41,836 bases of DNA. It comes from Planctomycetota bacterium (GTDB lineage: Bacteria; Planctomycetota; Planctomycetia; Pirellulales; UBA1268). The notes beneath the pieces are model-generated. The model searched no databases, was not told the DNA's origin, and saw only the letters and a program-made list of their open reading frames with translations. A program made the position numbers and the translations under genes. Shown one piece after another: positions 1-7,877 of the stretch; position 1 is the first letter of the stretch, and each line of letters begins with the position of its first letter. Location of the stretch: assembly GCA_014238855.1 (NCBI GenBank), contig JABAAH010000021.1, positions 1 through 41,836 on the forward strand, read 5' to 3'.

Positions 1-897
1 GCCTCTCCCGATTTCCTGGCATCACAAGGAGCACTTGCGGTCGAGCGCGGTGATTCAAACACGCCAACCCTTGAAATCCTTGAAAAGGCTGTCGAAGCAG
101 ACAGTGGCCAACCACTCGCACTATTCTGCCTCGGAGTACTCCATGACCGCCTCGGCAATGACGATGAAGCTATCGACTGTTACCAGCGCTCGCTGCAAAG
201 ATATCCTGCCACCGTTGGGGCACTTATGAATCTCGGTCTTCTCTATGAGGACCGAGATGACTTCTTGAAGGCTCAGCAATGCTACCGAAGAATTCTAGAT
301 GGCTTGCCGCTCGATGCACCTGGTCGTGAAGAGGCCATCTCGCGTGCAACACTTTTCCTTAAAGATTCTGCAGCGTCTGGTGATCGACACCTTGATGAGC
401 AGGAACAGCGACAACGCGATCGTTTGGAACAAGTTCTCATGCTACCAGTCAGTGATTTCGAACTCTCTGTCCGAAGCCGCAACTGCCTCGTGAAAATGGG
501 CATCGAGACCCTGGGAGATCTCACGCAAACAAGTGAAGCAGACGTACTCGCTAGTAAAAATTTCGGGGAGACCAGCCTCGTTGAGATAAAAGATATCCTG
601 GCATCGAAAGGTCTTGTGCTCGGCCAATTTGCTGAACCCTCTATGTCATCAGAATCAATGCCGGCCTTTGACGAGCCTGTTGGCGAACAGACCGAGATTC
701 ACGGAATGCCGATCACTGAACTGAACCTCTCAGTTCGGGCCAGAAAGTGCACTACAAAACTTGGCATTATGACCATTGGCGAACTGGTTCGTCGAACTGC
801 CGAAGATTTGATGGAGTGCAAAAATTTCGGCGTGACGAGTTTGAATGAAGTTCGAGAGAGGCTTACCGAACGAAGCCTCAAGCTACGGGGCGAATAA
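1..897 (+). CDS. TPR protein with two RNA polymerase alpha-CTD-like domains (5' partial)
   Basis: The reading frame is open from the first base, so the gene enters from outside the window and 298 residues are visible. Residues about 30-110 have the helical TPR pattern (for example GVLHDRLGNDDEAIDCY, then LGLLYEDRDDFLKAQQCY). Two copies of the RNA polymerase alpha-subunit C-terminal domain follow, at about 146-209 (LPVSDFELSVRSRNCL...KNFGETSLVEIKDILASKGL) and 235-298 (ITELNLSVRARKC...KNFGVTSLNEVRERL). Both copies keep the positions equivalent to E. coli alpha R265, N294, G296, S299 and E302, which contact DNA or hold the fold; N268 is kept only in the first. TPR proteins with an alpha-CTD-like domain occur in planctomycetes, but their role is not established as far as I know. 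A link to transcription is inference. An ATG at 226 lies inside the frame and is not the start, because TPR sequence precedes it. Confidence 0.85.
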   Translation, partial: ASPDFLASQGALAVERGDSNTPTLEILEKAVEADSGQPLALFCLGVLHDRLGNDDEAIDCYQRSLQRYPATVGALMNLGLLYEDRDDFLKAQQCYRRILDGLPLDAPGREEAISRATLFLKDSAASGDRHLDEQEQRQRDRLEQVLMLPVSDFELSVRSRNCLVKMGIETLGDLTQTSEADVLASKNFGETSLVEIKDILASKGLVLGQFAEPSMSSESMPAFDEPVGEQTEIHGMPITELNLSVRARKCTTKLGIMTIGELVRRTAEDLMECKNFGVTSLNEVRERLTERSLKLRGE

Positions 898-915
898 AAA
901 ACCGTAAGACGAACG

Positions 916-966
916 CTCGGGACTTATTGCTCAAAAGACGACTGAAACCAGTCATGTAGCCCCGAG
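916..966 (+). other. Nested inverted repeats downstream of the TPR/alpha-CTD gene
   Basis: CTCGGG (916-921) can pair with CCCGAG (961-966), enclosing a smaller hairpin, GACTG-AAAC-CAGTC (940-953). It begins about 20 bases after the stop codon. There is no T-run, so it is not a canonical intrinsic terminator. It may be a 3'-end structure of the mRNA. Confidence 0.35.
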
Positions 967-1002
967 AGGCGACTGTTTCATTTCAAAAAGTGCATAAATA
1001 CT

Positions 1003-1025
1003 CTCAAATTTACTTAAAATTTGAG
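1003..1025. repeat. AT-rich inverted repeat in the intergenic region
   Basis: CTCAAATTT (1003-1011) and AAATTTGAG (1017-1025) form a perfect 9-bp inverted repeat with a 5-base spacer. It lies about 100 bases upstream of the DUF4912 gene. It could be an operator or a weak hairpin; nothing else in the sequence decides this. Confidence 0.4.
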
Positions 1026-1125
1026 TCATTTCTTGTAGTTCGATAATGTGGAGGTTGACCCTTGGTGATCGTACATTACGACGCCGACCGGCAGAACCAT
1101 TCGTCCATGAACACAGGGGATACAG

Positions 1126-2343
1126 ATGACAGCGGCCAGCCTTAAAGACAAGCGGGTACGCGATCTTGCGCAGATGGCAAAAAATTCTGGGGTTCCTGGT
1201 TGGCATGCCATGAGGAAAGACCAACTCATAACCGCACTTGTCTGCCGTGCGAAGAGTGCACTCGACAACGAACGAAAACGCACAGATAACAAAAACGATG
1301 ACGCAACACAGAAAGCAAGAAAGCAGCCAGAAAGTACAGCACAGCCGTCTGGATCACTTCAGGAAAATCATCGTTCAATTAAGATTAAGACAAGTCCGGC
1401 GGGAAATATGAAAGACGAGGCAGAGCCAAGCAACTCTGTTGATCGAAAAGCTATTATTCAACGAGTTCGTGAATTGCAGGCCAAACAAAGCCAAGAGAAA
1501 AGTCTGGCTACCAAAAAAGAACCCAATCTGAAGCACCCTGCACAACGAAACAGGTTGGTTGTTCTGGTGCGAGGGCCCCACTGGCTTCATGCATTTTGGG
1601 AAATAACCGAACCGACCATCAAGCGAGTACAAGCTTCAATGGGGGAGCAGTGGCATACTGCAAAACCGATTCTCCGTTTATTGGAGTCTCCTGAAAATAA
1701 AGATAAGAATTCTATCGAACGCGTGGTCCGCGAAATTGAAATTCATGGTGGGGTGAAAAACTGGTTCATTGATCTACGACAACCGATGTCCTGTCGTGTT
1801 GAAATTGGGTATAAATCACGTTGCGGTGATTTTCATCGATTATGCAAAAGTAATCATGTCTCGGCTGCTCCACCCGATCGCAAAGACTCCCTCAACATTC
1901 ACTGGAAGGACATTGACCCCGACTGTTCCAAAATCTTTGCACTCAGTGGTGGCTACTCCGAAAATGATGAAGCAGAAGAAGTCCAGAATCTTTTTAAGGA
2001 ACGCCTGGGGAAACCACTCGTGCCTCCGAAGCCGAGCCATCAGGCACTTGATCACACGCATGCAGTGGGTTGCCTGAAAGGGTTTCCGCTGGAAATAAAA
2101 GCTGAAATGCTGATTCTTGGCTCTACAGAGAAGGGGGCTCGCGTCTCTATTCAGGGGGAACCTATCGATGTTGCAGATAATGGGAGTTTTCACATCCGAA
2201 TCGACATGCCGAATCGACGACAGGTTATCCCCATTACTGCACATTCGGCCTCTGGCCTTGAACAACAGACTGTTGTGGTTGCTGTAGAGCAAAACACCCG
2301 ACTTTTGGAACCACAGCCTTCAAGTGAAACAGGCGAGTCGTAA
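1126..2343 (+). CDS. DUF4912 protein with an N-terminal SAP/Rho_N-like motif
   Basis: The predicted protein has 405 residues. Residues 5-40 (LKDKRVRDLAQMAKNSGVPG...MRKDQLITALV) resemble the Rho N-terminal/SAP helical motif, which in other proteins binds nucleic acid. A low-complexity charged linker (about 45-135) follows. Residues about 140-250 match the DUF4912 pattern, beginning RLVVLVRGPHWLHAFWEIT and ending CRVEIGYKSRCGDFHRLCKS. DUF4912 proteins often combine these two parts, and their function is unknown. The C-terminal 100 residues look like a short beta domain (EMLILGSTEKGARVSIQGEPIDV). AGGGG lies about 6 bases before the ATG. There is no signal peptide, so it is probably cytoplasmic. 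It stands alone, on the same strand as the upstream TPR/alpha-CTD gene. Confidence 0.75.
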   Translation: MTAASLKDKRVRDLAQMAKNSGVPGWHAMRKDQLITALVCRAKSALDNERKRTDNKNDDATQKARKQPESTAQPSGSLQENHRSIKIKTSPAGNMKDEAEPSNSVDRKAIIQRVRELQAKQSQEKSLATKKEPNLKHPAQRNRLVVLVRGPHWLHAFWEITEPTIKRVQASMGEQWHTAKPILRLLESPENKDKNSIERVVREIEIHGGVKNWFIDLRQPMSCRVEIGYKSRCGDFHRLCKSNHVSAAPPDRKDSLNIHWKDIDPDCSKIFALSGGYSENDEAEEVQNLFKERLGKPLVPPKPSHQALDHTHAVGCLKGFPLEIKAEMLILGSTEKGARVSIQGEPIDVADNGSFHIRIDMPNRRQVIPITAHSASGLEQQTVVVAVEQNTRLLEPQPSSETGES

Positions 2344-2717
2344 TTCTTGCCACTTTTCACATCCTGAAAGGAAAGAAGTTGAAACACTGCTATCCTTTGG
2401 GTGGCAAACCGCTATCATTAAGTAGGTGGCTGAGATCGCTGTTGACCTGTGCTCAAGGCTACGGGGCGGTAAGTTTTCTGCTATGCCCGTGATGTGTCGA
2501 ACCATGCCGGTGAGCTCTTAATGAGGCTCGTTGGGTGCCAATTATTGCTCCGGTCGCTTGCCGTGCCGAGATGATGAAGCAATTCATCGTATTCGGATGC
2601 AATCCCCGGGTTGCTGAGGCTCCCTCCTTTTAATTTGGCGAGCTCTCTGCATTCCACGGCACCACGACATTACGGTGGATTGCTTATCGCCCCGTAGTCT
2701 TGAGCGTACCGAATCTC
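2344..2717. other. Gene-free region around the structured RNA candidate
   Basis: I see no convincing protein-coding frame here on either strand. Apart from the predicted RNA fold (2448-2708), it holds no recognisable repeat, tRNA or insertion sequence. TTGAAA at 2379-2384 and TATCAT at 2413-2418 resemble promoter hexamers, but their spacing is far too long to be a normal sigma-70 promoter. Confidence 0.5.
2448..2708 (+). ncRNA. Putative structured RNA of unknown family, about 260 nt
   Basis: Bases 2451-2473 and 2683-2705 are complementary over 23 consecutive pairs, including two G-U pairs (2458/2698 and 2469/2687). Three more wobble or A-U pairs extend the helix outward (2448-2450 with 2706-2708). 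Inside is a second strong hairpin, 2566-2596, with about 12 pairs, one bulged A and a GCAA (GNRA-type) tetraloop at 2579-2582. Both G-U positions become A-C mismatches on the opposite strand, and the GNRA loop exists only on the plus strand, which favours plus-strand transcription. I looked for hallmarks of RNase P RNA, tmRNA, SRP RNA and 6S RNA and did not find them. I could not identify a convincing promoter. A T-run at 2725-2731 follows at some distance. Confidence 0.5.
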
Positions 2718-2993
2718 CTACCCATTTTTTTCAGAAGACGTTTCTGAGGAATTTGCTCGAGCATTTTCAGACTGCTCAAGCATCCGTACACCAACCGTGA
2801 CGGCTGTGACAGCTACTGCAGAAGCCCACCCCACCCCGAGTCCCATCGCTATACGAAGACAGAGAAGGCTGCCAGCCTCGTCCCTCATCCCCGCCAGCAG
2901 CCCAGCGAGGCCAAGAACAATAACGATAACCACAGGGAGCAGCAGGCCCGAAACAACAGACCACGCAAGTACACGATGTAGAACAGAAAACAT
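2718..2993 (-). CDS. Possible small two-helix membrane protein
   Basis: A 91-residue frame has a very hydrophobic N-terminal half with two predicted membrane segments, about 8-33 (LAWSVVSGLLLPVVIVIVLG) and about 45-68 (LRIAMGLGVGWASAVAVTAV), and then a polar C-terminal tail (EQSENARANSSETSSEKNG). This distribution is typical of a real small membrane protein rather than of chance coding. An AAGGA lies about 11 bases upstream of the ATG. I recognise no family. It converges with the structured RNA candidate, whose closing helix ends about 10-13 bases beyond the stop codon. The alternative is a non-coding stretch. Confidence 0.45.
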   Translation of the reverse strand: MFSVLHRVLAWSVVSGLLLPVVIVIVLGLAGLLAGMRDEAGSLLCLRIAMGLGVGWASAVAVTAVTVGVRMLEQSENARANSSETSSEKNG

Positions 2994-3147
2994 GAAGTGT
3001 CAAATCCTTGCGGCTTTAGGCGACCCATGTGCCAACGGTGTAACAAGTGATGATTTTTACTAATCAGGCCGATCTATAACAATAGCCCATAGGTGCTCAC
3101 GGACGACTATCCCGCTTTCCTCGAGCTTCTCAAACGCTAACAGAATA

Positions 3148-5547
3148 ATGCTTCACTTTTTCTCAACGTCAACCCGGGAAATCATCAGATCGATGACTAG
3201 CCGGGTTTCACCGTATTTCTGCATAGTTTTATTCACCTTTGCTATTTTCCCGAGGCCTTCTGCAGCTGATCGTGTCACTCTTGACGATGGACGTGTTCTC
3301 GATGGCACAATTGCCCTTCTTCCAGGAATCAGCGTTGACCCCCGAGGCAACGAAGACGCCGGGTCGACTGTTGTCATGTGTGACAATGGCTTGACAAGGA
3401 CGTTCGTTTCAAAGAAGCGTGTTATTGGTGCAGCCGACGAAAGCGGCAATCAATCCATCGAAGAAATCGATATATTTCAGCGCGTGCCAGATAGCGGCCG
3501 CCGCCTGTCGAGCATTGGCACCATTGTGTCCTCAACTCCGTTCGATGATTTCGGGCGACGTGTAATCACGCTCTCGACACCTGGCGGTCGCCTTGATCTC
3601 GTACAAGGCATTACCAAAATCACACCACATTGGATCTCGGTGGAGGGCCTTGTCACTGAGCATCCACTACGTCTCGACATGCGTCTCGCTACATCGAGCG
3701 TGCCTCGAGAAACCCTTCGCCGCATTGTAGAAAGACAAATTGATGCACAAGATGTTGACGAACGACTTCAATTTGTTCGTCTCCTCATTCAAGGTGCACG
3801 ATACAAAGAAGCAGCGATTGAACTTCATCGTGTCATTGAAGATTTCCCTTCTCTCGTAAACCTTCAGAGTCAACAAAAAGACATTGCGAACCTTGCGGCG
3901 AACCAACTGCTTGAAGAAATTCTCCTCAGGCAACGTTCCGGGCAAGATCGTTTGGTACTTACACTTCTTGAAAACTTTTCTTCGGAGAATGGGAATGGTG
4001 AACTACTCCAAGCTGTCAAGGAGCTACGGGATGAGTACCGAAAACGGCTCGACCAGGCAAACAGCCTCGTTATGCAAATACGAGGACTCTCTGATCGCTT
4101 ACCTGATACACGTGAACGTCAACTCGCCGGAAACGTTGTCCAACAGATTACTACCCAACTGACCTTTGAAAGCCTGAGACGTCTATCGGTCTACGAACGT
4201 ATAGGGTCAGACGGGCAGCTACCACCTGAACAAGCTCTCTCGTTAGCCATTACGGGATGGCTTGGCGGCGCAGATTCTTCCCAGATCAACCTTAAACTCG
4301 CGATCTCTACAGCAAATGTATCTGATCTCGTCCGACAGTATCTGATTTCGAACCAACCAGAAAGGCGACTTGAGATACGGCAAAGACTTGACGCTGAAGA
4401 AGCGTTTGACCCGAAAACTCTGGCCGCTGTCGCTGCCCATATGGTTCGGCCAGCCGCACCTTCAAGCGTTCGTGACGATGGGTTTTTTGATATTGAAGTA
4501 CCGTTGCCCTCTCGTGAAATAGAAGACCAGGTGCCCCGCAGATGCCTCGTGCAGCTACCTCCAGAGTACGATGCTAGGCGACGCTACCCAGTTATTATCT
4601 CCCTACACTCCGCTTTCACCACACCTCTTCAACAAATCGAGTGGTGGGCCGGAGCACCGACCGCTGGGGGCCGCCGAGAAGGCCAAGCCGGTCGGCATGG
4701 CACCATCATTGTTGCACCAGAATGGACCACCAAATCACAGGTTGCGTATCATTATTCTGCAGAAGAGCACTCAGTGGTTCTCTCAGCGTTACGTGAAGTT
4801 TCTCGGCAATTTTCTGTTGACTCTGATCGAGTATATCTATCCGGCCACTCCATGGGTGGTGACGCTGCGTGGGATATAGGGCTCGCCCACCCAGACCTAT
4901 GGGCAGGTATCATCTCCGTATCCGGAAAAGCCGGGCGATATGTTCACCACTACCACCAAAACGCAAAGCGACTGCCAATCTATATAGTGTGTGGTGGCCT
5001 TGACCATAATACTTTTTCTTCAAATGAAATGGACCTTGACCGTTATCTTAAAAAGGGTTTCGACCTCACTTATGTCGAATACCGCGGCCGTGGCCATGAG
5101 CACTTCTCTGACGAACTCCTGAAAATATTTGACTGGACCAGTCGTCGAACCAGGTCCAAATTTCCCAAAGAAATTGATGCTGTATCCATGCGGCCCTGGG
5201 ATCGCTTGTTCTGGTGGATTGAAATGGACTCTCCGCCACAGCGAACAATGGTTATGCCAAACGACTGGCCACCAACACAATTCGGGCGACCCTTTGCACT
5301 CTCAGCAAAAGCAACTGCCAGCAATAAAATCACAGCGAGATGTGGCGCTGAAGAGGTTCGTATCTGGCTATCACCAGAGATCGTAGACTTCCAACGACCA
5401 TTGACAATCAATCTAGGCACTCGCCGCATTCATCAAGGTGATATAACTCCTGATATTGATACGCTCCTCGAAGATTTACGACGCCGATGCGACTATCAAC
5501 ATCCATTTTGGGCCGTTGTTACAAATAAGCCGAAGTCTGCACAATAG
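3148..5547 (+). CDS. Secreted alpha/beta hydrolase (S9/esterase-like)
   Basis: The predicted protein has 799 residues. A hydrophobic signal-like segment (YFCIVLFTFAIFPRPSAA) ends near residue 40. Residues about 41-450 form a long N-terminal region I do not recognise, with helical stretches. Residues about 460-700 are an alpha/beta hydrolase domain: GHSMGG gives the nucleophile Ser568 after a beta strand (VYLS), and likely triad partners are Asp619 (GGLDHN) and His650 (GRGHEHF). The arrangement fits prolyl-oligopeptidase-like or feruloyl-esterase-like hydrolases; the substrate cannot be told. A short C-terminal beta domain follows. The ATG at 3193 (MTSRVSPYF) would give a more typical signal peptide and may be the true start, since neither ATG has a strong ribosome binding site. 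It converges with the gene at 5576, 28 bases away. Confidence 0.8.
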   Translation: MLHFFSTSTREIIRSMTSRVSPYFCIVLFTFAIFPRPSAADRVTLDDGRVLDGTIALLPGISVDPRGNEDAGSTVVMCDNGLTRTFVSKKRVIGAADESGNQSIEEIDIFQRVPDSGRRLSSIGTIVSSTPFDDFGRRVITLSTPGGRLDLVQGITKITPHWISVEGLVTEHPLRLDMRLATSSVPRETLRRIVERQIDAQDVDERLQFVRLLIQGARYKEAAIELHRVIEDFPSLVNLQSQQKDIANLAANQLLEEILLRQRSGQDRLVLTLLENFSSENGNGELLQAVKELRDEYRKRLDQANSLVMQIRGLSDRLPDTRERQLAGNVVQQITTQLTFESLRRLSVYERIGSDGQLPPEQALSLAITGWLGGADSSQINLKLAISTANVSDLVRQYLISNQPERRLEIRQRLDAEEAFDPKTLAAVAAHMVRPAAPSSVRDDGFFDIEVPLPSREIEDQVPRRCLVQLPPEYDARRRYPVIISLHSAFTTPLQQIEWWAGAPTAGGRREGQAGRHGTIIVAPEWTTKSQVAYHYSAEEHSVVLSALREVSRQFSVDSDRVYLSGHSMGGDAAWDIGLAHPDLWAGIISVSGKAGRYVHHYHQNAKRLPIYIVCGGLDHNTFSSNEMDLDRYLKKGFDLTYVEYRGRGHEHFSDELLKIFDWTSRRTRSKFPKEIDAVSMRPWDRLFWWIEMDSPPQRTMVMPNDWPPTQFGRPFALSAKATASNKITARCGAEEVRIWLSPEIVDFQRPLTINLGTRRIHQGDITPDIDTLLEDLRRRCDYQHPFWAVVTNKPKSAQ

Positions 5548-5575
5548 CTTCCTTCAGGAATGGCCCTCGTGTGAG

Positions 5576-7627
5576 TTACTTTTCACCAGTTTCCTGAACC
5601 TGTTGACCTGTCTCTTCTGAAGCCAGCGTAATGCCACCCAGAAACCATCCGTCATCTAAATTTTTCATTACAAATCCAGTTGTACCGAAATACCTTTCGA
5701 TAAGCTTGAAATCGGGTAGCGTACTTCCATCAATTTTTTGATCACGGACGCTACCTGGCTCTCCATCACCCAGAAGACTGTTGAGAAGTTGCCCTGTCAC
5801 GCTTTTTGACTTCGGCATTGAGCCACGTTTCAACATTTCAAATGCCGGGCGTATCGACTCGCCAGAACGACCAAAGCCCCATAGGATCGATGGCAACGGA
5901 TACAGTTTTTTCAAAACAGTATTCATTTTTTTGTAGTCGTCCGTTTTTGCAAGAGACCCACTGCCGCTGGTAGCAAGTACTCGCTCGAGAATATCTCTAT
6001 GTGATGCAATCAACAAATGACCATGGGCAACAGTCACCGCAGAATGTGGCAATAACTTTTCTTCTTTTTCACGCAGTCGTCGGCGTCGAGCATCACCACT
6101 ATCCTCTTCCTGGTCTGCGTGTGCGACGATACCACCGGGAGTCTCTATCTCAAGCGTAGGAATCTCCATAGAACGATCAATCAACTCCCAGATAACAATA
6201 CCTTCTGACTCAATCCGCCGCATATCTGGATCCGTAGACATGCTTTTCCCAACTGTGGCAGCAACCTTTTCCGGATCAATCGCTTCGATCGCAATCACAA
6301 GTCGGTCGCTATCAATGTCTATTGGCTCTTCAAAATCACCAATAAGCGTCACTTTTTTGCCCAGACACGCAACGAGGTCTGCCTCGACGTCGATCTGAGG
6401 GCCATCAGGATCTTCTTTAAGTGACGCAATGACATCATCAAAGACACCTTTCTCCCCGACAACATCATCTACCAATGACTCCGCCGACTGAAAAGCCGTC
6501 TGGATATCCCACTTTAATGAAGACCAGCTTGATACTCCGGAAGGGACCCAGTCAAACGGCTGAATCTCCTCGCTCTCAGGAAACCGGAGCATGCGGGCAG
6601 CAAGGTCATATCGGTCCGCTGATAGAGGGTCTCGCCCAGGCAGTGGTGGGGCATAGACAATGGTCTGATGACGCATTTGGAATGGACCATCATCAAACAT
6701 AATTGCTCCGCTCAATGCTTTGACTGCGTCAAATCCCTGACGACCAAGTATTTCGACGTAATCGGGCCCCTTCTGCCGCTTATTGGTTGGGTGAGCTGAT
6801 TTGTAAGCAGCGGCAAATGCGAAGGGGTTTATATACCAACGCAACTTTGAAATATCTGGGCCAAGGTTTTCAAGCACGCTCTTGCTGACATTCTTAAATT
6901 GTTCCGAGGAAGCAAGACAATCTTCCCGTCCGTTTTCCAAAACTGCAAGAACATGACTGACCTGAACCGGATCATTACCAACAACTAGAGCTTTCCCCTC
7001 ATGCACTACTGCCACAACTTGCTCCTGCGGTTCAGCAGCATCAGTATTGTCTGCACTTGGGCTCGCTTGTGGAAGTCGATAGACTCTTATTTTCTTCTCA
7101 TAGTCAGCCAACCGTTCAGCTTGTTGTTCGAGCAAACGTGTTTCAATTTCACCAAGCAGTTGTTCTGTCTCCTCTTTATGCCCAGTGGTATCAACAAGGA
7201 GAACAGTGGCTAAACGACCCGCTTCAGGGACAATGGCCGCGATGGCAATTTCACCTCCTGGAACCTCCCCAAGATCTTCAATTGTAAGACCTAATTTTCC
7301 AAGCCTTTGTTTCCCAGCCTTGGAGAGCTGTTCACGGAAACTCTTTACAAAGGCTTCCATATGGGGGTCACGGATGAGTTTGCCATACTGAGTACGATCA
7401 AAACTTTTACTGAATGCATCAGGATCAGCAATGCTAATCCATGCCACAGTGGTATCCGGAAAAACATTTTGGCTGCTTGGAAATGCGGGATCAACAGCCC
7501 AAGCGGCTCCTAGGCAACAGACTGTTAGGTGAAACGCTAGCACCCAACCCACAATCACTTTCAAAAAGCACGTATTCGCCATTGGAAGGCACCTAGCCTG
7601 TCTTCGATCGCTCGTTGTACGGTCCAC
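5576..7627 (-). CDS. Large exported protein of unknown function
   Basis: The predicted protein has 683 residues. The start is a GTG, chosen because AAAAGGAG lies 7-8 bases upstream; an ATG 15 codons downstream has no such site. Residues about 20-44 (FLKVIVGWVLAFHLTVCCLGAAWA) form a signal peptide with an Ala-rich cleavage region. The mature part is mixed alpha/beta and acidic, with no motif I can assign. Phrases such as FPDTTVAWISIADPDAFSKSFDRTQYGKL and a later YPLPSILWGFGRSGESIRPAF resemble large planctomycete exported proteins of unknown role. There is no C-terminal anchor. The gene is probably transcribed alone; the next gene upstream on this strand ends 250 bases away. Confidence 0.7.
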   Translation of the reverse strand: MDRTTSDRRQARCLPMANTCFLKVIVGWVLAFHLTVCCLGAAWAVDPAFPSSQNVFPDTTVAWISIADPDAFSKSFDRTQYGKLIRDPHMEAFVKSFREQLSKAGKQRLGKLGLTIEDLGEVPGGEIAIAAIVPEAGRLATVLLVDTTGHKEETEQLLGEIETRLLEQQAERLADYEKKIRVYRLPQASPSADNTDAAEPQEQVVAVVHEGKALVVGNDPVQVSHVLAVLENGREDCLASSEQFKNVSKSVLENLGPDISKLRWYINPFAFAAAYKSAHPTNKRQKGPDYVEILGRQGFDAVKALSGAIMFDDGPFQMRHQTIVYAPPLPGRDPLSADRYDLAARMLRFPESEEIQPFDWVPSGVSSWSSLKWDIQTAFQSAESLVDDVVGEKGVFDDVIASLKEDPDGPQIDVEADLVACLGKKVTLIGDFEEPIDIDSDRLVIAIEAIDPEKVAATVGKSMSTDPDMRRIESEGIVIWELIDRSMEIPTLEIETPGGIVAHADQEEDSGDARRRRLREKEEKLLPHSAVTVAHGHLLIASHRDILERVLATSGSGSLAKTDDYKKMNTVLKKLYPLPSILWGFGRSGESIRPAFEMLKRGSMPKSKSVTGQLLNSLLGDGEPGSVRDQKIDGSTLPDFKLIERYFGTTGFVMKNLDDGWFLGGITLASEETGQQVQETGEK

Positions 7628-7877
7628 AGATCAACTCCTTTTGAGTCCGGCACCCTAAAATGAATACCGAACGTAACTCCGAAATCCAAAGCTCTGACAA
7701 ATTTAGATCAACAACTGTCGGCCAAAAGATTCTTTACTAAAAACTAACTGTTACAGAACACGGAGTGTGTCAGGCTTTCCCATTTATCTCAACATCAACT
7801 TTTCCGGTGAATCCTTAGCAAAAGACGGTTTCTACCCACATTTTCCATACGGGCTCGTCTTACCCGGTGTCTCGCTA
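7628..7877. other. Intergenic region with no recognised gene
   Basis: These 250 bases lie between the 3' end of the membrane protein gene and the 5' end of the exported protein gene, both on the minus strand. They should contain the promoter of the latter. The only clear signal is the AAGGAG ribosome binding site at its right margin. I see no hairpin with a T-run and no RNA gene. Confidence 0.4.

Noticed and set aside
2725-2731. T-run as the terminator of the structured RNA candidate
   Set aside because: It is 20 bases after the helix and also encodes the Lys-Asn end of the minus-strand membrane protein frame, so it cannot be called a terminator from position alone.
2797-3063. Plus-strand frame of 88 residues
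   Set aside because: It is the antisense of the more plausible hydrophobic minus-strand protein and has a Pro/Arg/Thr-rich shadow composition.
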